Shown: piece by piece, positions 13,258-18,530 of the stretch
Layout of the letters: each line of letters starts with the position of its first letter
How positions within the stretch are numbered: the stretch's first letter is position 1
DNA from: Puniceicoccales bacterium
GTDB taxonomy: Bacteria > Verrucomicrobiota > Verrucomicrobiia > Opitutales > JAIRLM01
Length of the DNA stretch: 18,530 nucleotides
Reading direction: 5' to 3'
Assembly: GCA_031282565.1 (NCBI GenBank)
Contig: JAITDL010000011.1
Coordinates: 1 to 18,530, forward strand
Translations under genes and position numbers: made by a program
Notes under the pieces: model-generated
Told to the model about the DNA's origin: nothing
What the model saw: the letters and a program-made list of their open reading frames with translations, nothing else
The model's database searches: none

Positions 13258-15207
13258 CTCCTTGGCTCCATCGTCCAGTTGAGAACTTACCTTTGTTTTT
13301 CTGCCGGAAGGCTTTGCCTTTTTTGCTTCGGCGCTATCCTGAACGTATCCATTGAATTCGCGGCCAACTAATTGGTAAATCACTGCGCCGTCGACAGTTT
13401 CCTCCTCCAGAAGCCGCTTCGCCAATGTTTCCAATTCGCTGCGGCGCTTATTTAGGATTTCTCGTGCCCTAGTGCATTCCGCTCCAACTATTTCGCCTAT
13501 TTCCCTGTCGATGGCGTCGGCTGTGTTTTCGCCGTAATTTTGCGTGCGCGTTATGTCGCGGCCGAGGAATATGTGGTCCGCATTTTCCCCAAATGCAACG
13601 GGGCCAAGGCTACTCATGCCCCAGTCGCAGACCATGTGCCGCGCCAACTCCGTCGCCCTCTTGATATCCGACGACGCACCGCTGGATATTTCCCCGAGAA
13701 AGATTTCCTCCGCCAGGCGTCCGGCCATGGAGCAGCATATTTGGTTCAGCACGTGATGTTTGGAATGGTTTAGAATGTCCTTCGTCGGCATGAGCGTTGT
13801 CGAGCCCAGGCTGCGGCCGCGGGGAAGTATGCTAACCTTGTGCACCGGAAGGAGTCCGTCATCGACTAGAGCCTGCACAATTGCGTGACCTGCTTCGTGG
13901 TAGGCGGTTATGCGGCGGTCGCCCTCGTCCATGAGTTTCCTCCGCTCGCGGCCGTAGGACACCTTTTCGCGCGCTTCCTCTAAGTCGCAGCGCTCCACCG
14001 TTTTCTTCCCGTACCTAGCCGCCAGCAGCGCTCCCTCGTTGAGGAGGTTTTCCAGGTCGGCGCCGGCGAAGCCTGGAGTGTTGCGGGCCAAGATTTTAAG
14101 ATCAACATCGTCGGCTAATTTGACTCTCTTTCCGTGGACCTGCAAAATTTCCTCGCGGCCGCGGATATCGGGCAAATCGATCATCACCTGCCTGTCGAAG
14201 CGACCTGGGCGAAGTAGCGCGCTATCAAGAACATCTGGGCGATTTGTCGCCGCCATGATGATGACGCCGTCACGGCCATCGAAACCGTCCATTTCAACGA
14301 GAATTGAATTAAGTGTTTGCTCCCGTTCATCATTCCCGCCTCCGAGACCGGCACCGCGCTGCCTTCCAACGGCGTCAATTTCATCGATAAAAACAATGCA
14401 CGGAGCATTTTTGCGGCCCTGCTCAAAGAGATCGCGCACGCGCGCGGCACCCACGCCGACGAACATTTCGACGAAGTCAGACCCGCTTACGCTAAAAAAA
14501 GGCACGGCAGCTTCGCCGGCTACTGCCTTCGCCAGCAATGTCTTACCGGTTCCTGGAGGCCCCATCATGAGGCAGCCCTTCGGGATCTTGCCGCCGATGT
14601 CCACGTATTTTTTGGGATGTTTAAGGAAGTCAACGATTTCCGATACCTCCTCCTTGGCTTCATCGCAGCCGGCGACGTCTTTGAATGTTATCTTCTTGTC
14701 GTCGAGCTCGTAGAGTCTGGCGCGCGTTTTGCCGAAAGTCATGGCGCTGCGGCCCGCACCCTTAACCTGCCTTCCAAATAGGAAAAACAGAAGAGACAGC
14801 ACGAATAGGAATGGTAAGATGCTCAGGGCGAGGTCAGAAATGAATGTGCTCCCGGGCCGCTCACGCAGGACTTTTGCCGCAGTTATTTGATTGAATCGCG
14901 TGTCCGTGAGCCGTCCCTGTGCCACAAAGTCCACGGGCTGAGATGAATTCCCGCCGATGATCGCTTTACCGCTAACCTTGTACCACTGCATCCCCTTGCT
15001 GGGGACTGATCTAACTTCACCGGAAAGAATGCGTCCCGCCGCGGCAGCCTCCGCAACGTCCACCATTGACAGCTCGACAATTTGCTTTGGTGCCGACGGA
15101 GATATGAATATCCACGCCAATAAAATCGATAGGATTATGGCGGCCCAAATCGCAAAGAGTTTTGGTCGGAAACTGCCAACTGGCCGCGGTTTTTTCGTTC
15201 TGCCCAT
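13252..15207 (-). CDS. ftsH: ATP-dependent zinc metalloprotease FtsH
   Basis: A membrane-anchored hexameric AAA+ protease that degrades misassembled membrane proteins and short-lived regulators (in E. coli this includes LpxC, which sets lipid A synthesis). Two transmembrane helices (about 17-35 and 126-144) flank a periplasmic domain. The AAA module has Walker A GPPGTGKT (216-223), the pore loop MFVGVG (248-253), Walker B IVFIDEIDA (271-279) and the second region of homology with RPGRFDR (333-339). The protease has HEAGH (437-441) and a third zinc ligand, probably D514 in SSDIKRATE. The length of 651 residues is normal. The C-terminal tail is Lys/Ser-rich. An AGG about seven bases upstream of ATG 15207 may be its ribosome binding site. 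It follows valS by 107 bases and ends inside the convergent lpxK end. Confidence 0.98.
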   Translation of the reverse strand: MGRTKKPRPVGSFRPKLFAIWAAIILSILLAWIFISPSAPKQIVELSMVDVAEAAAAGRILSGEVRSVPSKGMQWYKVSGKAIIGGNSSQPVDFVAQGRLTDTRFNQITAAKVLRERPGSTFISDLALSILPFLFVLSLLFFLFGRQVKGAGRSAMTFGKTRARLYELDDKKITFKDVAGCDEAKEEVSEIVDFLKHPKKYVDIGGKIPKGCLMMGPPGTGKTLLAKAVAGEAAVPFFSVSGSDFVEMFVGVGAARVRDLFEQGRKNAPCIVFIDEIDAVGRQRGAGLGGGNDEREQTLNSILVEMDGFDGRDGVIIMAATNRPDVLDSALLRPGRFDRQVMIDLPDIRGREEILQVHGKRVKLADDVDLKILARNTPGFAGADLENLLNEGALLAARYGKKTVERCDLEEAREKVSYGRERRKLMDEGDRRITAYHEAGHAIVQALVDDGLLPVHKVSILPRGRSLGSTTLMPTKDILNHSKHHVLNQICCSMAGRLAEEIFLGEISSGASSDIKRATELARHMVCDWGMSSLGPVAFGENADHIFLGRDITRTQNYGENTADAIDREIGEIVGAECTRAREILNKRRSELETLAKRLLEEETVDGAVIYQLVGREFNGYVQDSAEAKKAKPSGRKTKVSSQLDDGAKES

Positions 15208-15314
15208 GGAAACGCCTGGCCGATTTCACTAGCCGCCGCCAAATCGGAAGTCAATGGCCGATGGTAAAAATAGGACGGAAATTGTGTGGAGCGGCGCGAT
15301 TTTTCCAGTTTATG

Positions 15315-18056
15315 TCAAATTACTTCGCCGCTACCTTCCAGTCTGCCAAGGAGTTGGGCCTCAAGTTCCAAATTTTCTTTCAGCATCCTCCTCGCGCCCT
15401 CGACAACATTTTGCGGCGCCTTTGCCAAAAATGTTCCGTCATCTAACTTGGCCCTGTTCGCCGCTATGTTCCTCCGTGCGAGCGCTAACGCGTCCTTTAT
15501 CTTTGCAAACGATTCCGCTGAAAGTCCGTCATTAGCCTCCAGAGCGAATCGACCCCATGGAGTGTCAACGGCTGCAACATTTTCCGGAATTTTTTCGACG
15601 TTTTTAACCCCAATATTGCCGAGCATGGCGAGCAGTGGACGGCGAAATTTTTCTTCAAATGGTTTACTGCTGGGAAGTTGCCCAAAGAGAAGGCTTCCGC
15701 AGAAGCCCGATGGCGTCATGGCCCGCAACTGTGTGAGCGCCATGCGAAACGCCGCAACTTGTTCCAGCTCAAGTTCCGTTGCTAGCAAATTGTTTGCCTT
15801 CAGCGCATAGCCAAGGTCGGGCAATTGGACCAGGTGAAGGGCCTCGTCTGCCGTGCCAAAGTTAAGTTGATTCCATAACTCCTGAGTAATGAAAGGCATA
15901 AACGGCGCGAGTAGCTGCAGCAATGTGCGCAAAATCAAGTCCTGCATGGCCAATGTCTGTCCCTTTCTGTTGCCTAACTCCTTCAGCCTCCACTTGCAAA
16001 GTTCCACGTAGAAATCGCAAAAGTCGTCGCGGAAAAAGTGCTCAAGTGTCTGCAGCGACGCTTGAAACAGATAGCGCCTCTCCGATTTACCTTGGCCGCC
16101 GCCTTCCAGCAATTCTCGCGACGTTGTGAATGCCGCTAGAAGTGTGCTAGCCATCTGGTGATCAAAAACATCGGCGCCATCAGCAGCAGCTGCAACGGAG
16201 GAAGCAAAATCGCATCTATCGCTTGGCGGACCCTGCATTAGGCGGAATCGGCAGGCATTCCATAGTTTTGTGCAAAAGTTTCTGCCGAGCTCCAAGTTCT
16301 TCTCGTCGAAAAGTATGTCCTGGCCAAGCGGAGTCGATGATACGAGACCAAAGCGGACGCTGTCGGCGCCGTAGCGATCGAGTAACTCAATGGGGTCCGG
16401 TGAGTTGCCCAGGCTCTTTGACATTTTGCGGCCGAGATTGTCCCGCACTATGCCGGTGAAGTAGACATTGCGGAATGGAACTATCTCGCACAAATTTTTG
16501 CCCTTCAAGTCGTTACCCAAAAAGGTCACCGCCATCGTAACCATGCGGGCGACCCAGAAAAAAATTATGTCGGGGCCGGTCACCAGCGTGTGCGTTGGGT
16601 AAAATTTTGAGAACTTCCTCGTTTCCATGAGCTTATCGTCGGGCCAGCCCAGCGTTCCCAGGGGCCAAAACGCCGATGAAAACCAGGTGTCAAGCACGTC
16701 GCCGTCCCGCTCCCAATTTTCCGAATCAGCTGGGCCGTCGATAGATACGTGCCAATTTTCCGGGTCTTGCCGGTCGGCGCCGATCCTGTACCATACGGGG
16801 ATGCGGTGGCCCCAGAGCAGCTGGCGGCTTAGGCACCAATCGTGGATGTTGTTCAGCCAGTGGATGTAAGTCTTTTCCCATCGGCGAGGGAAAAAGCGTA
16901 TGTGGCCCTCTTCGACGGCCCGCTTGGCAAGATCTATGTGCGGATAGCGGAGGAACCACTGCTCGGAAATGCGCGGTTCGATTGGGACGCCGGATCGCTC
17001 GGAAATGCCTAGGGCACTGCGATGTGGTTCCGATGACACCAGGCAGCCAAGTTCGCGGAGAATTTCAATTGATTTTACCCTCGCGGCGCCGCGGTCAATG
17101 CCAGCCAACTCTTTGCCGGCCAGCTCGTTCATCGTGCCATCTTCGTTCATTGCGTCCCGCACTGGCAAATTGTGCCGTTGGCCAATTTCGAAGTCCACAG
17201 CCGAGTGGGCTGGAGTAATCTTTAAAGCTCCAGTGCCGAATGATTTATCGACGGCTTCATCCGCTATGATTGGAATCGCTTCCCGGGGAAATGGGCGCCA
17301 GCAGCGTTTGCCTAGGAAATCTGTGTAGCGTAAATCATTGGGATTCACAGCGATGGCAACATCTCCGCCGATTGTTTCCGGCCTCGTCGTGCAAACCTCG
17401 ATGTACTTTCCAGGCTCGTCCACCAATTCGTAGCGGATGCGCCAGAGATGTCCATCCACTTCCCGCGTAAATACTTCTTCGTCGCTTATTGCCGTTTTTG
17501 ACACTGGGCACCAATTCACAATGCGGCGACCGCGGTAGATGTGTCCACGACGGTAAAGCTCTACGAATCCGCGCAATACGCAATTGGAGTAGTCGCGGTC
17601 AAGCGTGTGGACTTTTCTTGTGAGGTCGCAGCAAACGCCCAAACGCCTTAGCTGCCGAAGGATAATATCTCCATGTTCATCCCTCCAGCGTTCCGCATGG
17701 CGCAAAAATTCTTCGCGCGACATTTTTTTTGCGTCTAACCCCTTGCTCAGGAGGTCTTTTTCGACTCGCACCTGCATGGAAATTCCCGCGTGGTCAGTGC
17801 CAGACTGCCAGAATGCCACCTCGCCACGCTGGCTTGCTCGGCGTATCAGTATGTCCTGGAGTGTGTTATTGAGCAAATGACCCATGTGCAGCACTCCGGT
17901 GACATTTGGCGGCGGCATCATGATGGCGTAGCAGCTACGGCCGGAATCAATTGCAGCGCAATCAACGGAGAAACTTCCGCTGCGCAGCCAGCTGTCGCTC
18001 GTGCGCTTTTCAACGTCCGAAAAATTAAATGTTTTTTCCATGGTCGCATAGTCCAT
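15315..18056 (-). CDS. valS: Valyl-tRNA synthetase
   Basis: Class I aminoacyl-tRNA synthetase that charges tRNA-Val with valine and edits threonine. The HIGH element appears as HMGH (57-60) inside PPPNVTGVLHMGH, followed by GTDHAGI (86-92). The editing domain (about 205-355) carries TTRPET (223-228) and FGTGALKITPAHS (273-285). The KMSKS loop is intact (544-548, RKMSKSLGNS). The anticodon-binding helical domain and a C-terminal coiled-coil tRNA arm (about 845-905) complete the 913 residues, a normal length. The ATG at 18056 is used; an ATG at 18041 (MEKTFNF) is an equally plausible start. Either start lies inside the 3' end of the YggU-family gene, an overlap of 32 or 17 bases, suggesting co-transcription and coupled translation. 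Confidence 0.98.
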   Translation of the reverse strand: MDYATMEKTFNFSDVEKRTSDSWLRSGSFSVDCAAIDSGRSCYAIMMPPPNVTGVLHMGHLLNNTLQDILIRRASQRGEVAFWQSGTDHAGISMQVRVEKDLLSKGLDAKKMSREEFLRHAERWRDEHGDIILRQLRRLGVCCDLTRKVHTLDRDYSNCVLRGFVELYRRGHIYRGRRIVNWCPVSKTAISDEEVFTREVDGHLWRIRYELVDEPGKYIEVCTTRPETIGGDVAIAVNPNDLRYTDFLGKRCWRPFPREAIPIIADEAVDKSFGTGALKITPAHSAVDFEIGQRHNLPVRDAMNEDGTMNELAGKELAGIDRGAARVKSIEILRELGCLVSSEPHRSALGISERSGVPIEPRISEQWFLRYPHIDLAKRAVEEGHIRFFPRRWEKTYIHWLNNIHDWCLSRQLLWGHRIPVWYRIGADRQDPENWHVSIDGPADSENWERDGDVLDTWFSSAFWPLGTLGWPDDKLMETRKFSKFYPTHTLVTGPDIIFFWVARMVTMAVTFLGNDLKGKNLCEIVPFRNVYFTGIVRDNLGRKMSKSLGNSPDPIELLDRYGADSVRFGLVSSTPLGQDILFDEKNLELGRNFCTKLWNACRFRLMQGPPSDRCDFASSVAAAADGADVFDHQMASTLLAAFTTSRELLEGGGQGKSERRYLFQASLQTLEHFFRDDFCDFYVELCKWRLKELGNRKGQTLAMQDLILRTLLQLLAPFMPFITQELWNQLNFGTADEALHLVQLPDLGYALKANNLLATELELEQVAAFRMALTQLRAMTPSGFCGSLLFGQLPSSKPFEEKFRRPLLAMLGNIGVKNVEKIPENVAAVDTPWGRFALEANDGLSAESFAKIKDALALARRNIAANRAKLDDGTFLAKAPQNVVEGARRMLKENLELEAQLLGRLEGSGEVI

Positions 18057-18387
18057 CTGCTTCCGCCAGGCGTGCTTTTACTTCCTCTTCATCCATGCCG
18101 CTTACGGCGATGCGTTTCAGTTTTGCACTTTCGCCTTGAACGATTGACAAAAATTTACGAGGCAGCTTAAGACGTTTGGAGAGAACGAGTAATACTTCGT
18201 CGTTTGCCCTGCCTCCACGCGCTGGAGATCGAACCCACAGGCGCAGCGGGCACATGCCCGACGGACCGATGGCCGTTCTCTTCGACTGCGCTGTAACGGA
18301 AATGGTAAGATAGCAAACCACGAAGCGGCGCCATGGGAGAAAAACAATGAAATCTTTGCAAGCTAAAATGCGTAGTAGAATACGCAT
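18025..18387 (-). CDS. yggU: DUF167 / YggU-family protein
   Basis: Small conserved bacterial protein of unknown biochemical role. The family core is visible: a first beta strand CYLTISVTAQSKRTAI, then LRLWVRSPARGGRANDE, in which the usual PxxGKAN appears as ARGGRAN, followed by a helix (VLLVLSKRLKLP) and the strand-turn FLSIVQGESAKLKRIAV, which matches the family's IVSGxTSRxKxVxI pattern. The last 15 residues form a charged tail. The ATG at 18387 is used; the family core starts only about 24 residues later, so a GTG at 18321 (98 residues, closer to usual family length) may be the true start. The 3' end overlaps valS. Confidence 0.85.
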   Translation of the reverse strand: MRILLRILACKDFIVFLPWRRFVVCYLTISVTAQSKRTAIGPSGMCPLRLWVRSPARGGRANDEVLLVLSKRLKLPRKFLSIVQGESAKLKRIAVSGMDEEEVKARLAEADGLCDHGKNI

Positions 18388-18393
18388 GTGCAA

Positions 18394-18530
18394 TTACGTA
18401 GTAGCCGTTGGCCCGTCAGAACCAATTTGCAGCATGGCAAATTCTGGTGGTTTTTCTGCGGCGAAATTGATTCGCACAGGTGCCAAATTGCGCATCTCGA
18501 ACTGTTCGGAATTTGGACGGCGAGCGTATC
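18394..18530 (-). CDS. C-terminal fragment of an unidentified protein, cut by window edge
   Basis: Read on the minus strand from the edge, 44 codons remain open to a TAA at 18396-18394. The product ends NFAAEKPPEFAMLQIGSDGP followed by TATT, a natural-looking C terminus. The stop is six bases before the YggU-family ATG, on the same strand, which fits the tightly spaced series that continues into valS and ftsH. Family unknown. A plus-strand frame over the same bases is also open, so the call is moderate. Confidence 0.45.
   Translation of the reverse strand, partial: YARRPNSEQFEMRNLAPVRINFAAEKPPEFAMLQIGSDGPTATT

Noticed and set aside
14039..14713. Plus-strand open frame of 224 codons opposite ftsH
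   Set aside because: Fully antisense to the conserved AAA+ region; the Ser/Pro/Arg-rich product is a mirror of conserved FtsH codons.
18224..18235. T-loop-like sequence GGTTCGATCTCC on the minus strand, suggesting a tRNA
   Set aside because: It encodes part of the conserved YggU-family core (WVRSPA) and no acceptor, D or anticodon stems surround it.
18368..18530. Plus-strand open frame at the right edge
   Set aside because: The opposite frame has a more natural composition, a stop placed just before the next gene, and fits the minus-strand gene series.
1..18530. CRISPR arrays, insertion sequences, rRNA or tRNA genes
   Set aside because: No regularly spaced direct repeats, transposase motifs with terminal inverted repeats, or RNA-gene signatures were seen on either strand.

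Overview
The window looks like a chromosomal segment of a Gram-negative bacterium. An lpxK gene implies lipid A and an outer membrane. The divergent RNR large-subunit homologue follows the chlamydial-type NrdA pattern, and several long proteins resemble no family I know. That fits a PVC-group (Verrucomicrobiota or Chlamydiota-like) lineage, but this placement is inference from recalled family patterns. Genes are tightly packed, few starts have a clear Shine-Dalgarno sequence, and no gap exceeds 300 bases. I see no tRNA, rRNA, insertion sequence or CRISPR array.

Left block (about 1-5200, all minus strand, read right to left): a GT-B type glycosyltransferase, a PGM2-like phosphohexomutase, two unrecognised genes joined by an ATGA overlap (the first rich in coiled coil), and the N-terminal half of a YuiF-type Na+/H+ antiporter family transporter that runs off the left edge. 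The phosphohexomutase and glycosyltransferase suggest supply and transfer of activated sugars.

Middle block (about 5400-10835): genes of unclear function. It holds a small unrecognised minus-strand gene, a plus-strand 864-residue NrdA homologue, a 507-residue membrane protein built from a repeated module, and a 208-residue acidic protein. The NrdA homologue is the most striking item. It keeps the ATP-cone and the whole fold outline, but by motif alignment it has lost the thiyl-radical cysteine, its Asn and Glu partners, one of the two redox cysteines, the tyrosine pair that receives the radical, and the C-terminal redox tail. It appears to be an intact RNR pseudoenzyme.

Right block (about 10870-18530): core genes. 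On the plus strand, rho and lpxK follow the acidic protein closely. On the minus strand, an unidentified gene end, a YggU-family gene, valS and ftsH form a tight series. lpxK and ftsH converge and overlap by six bases.
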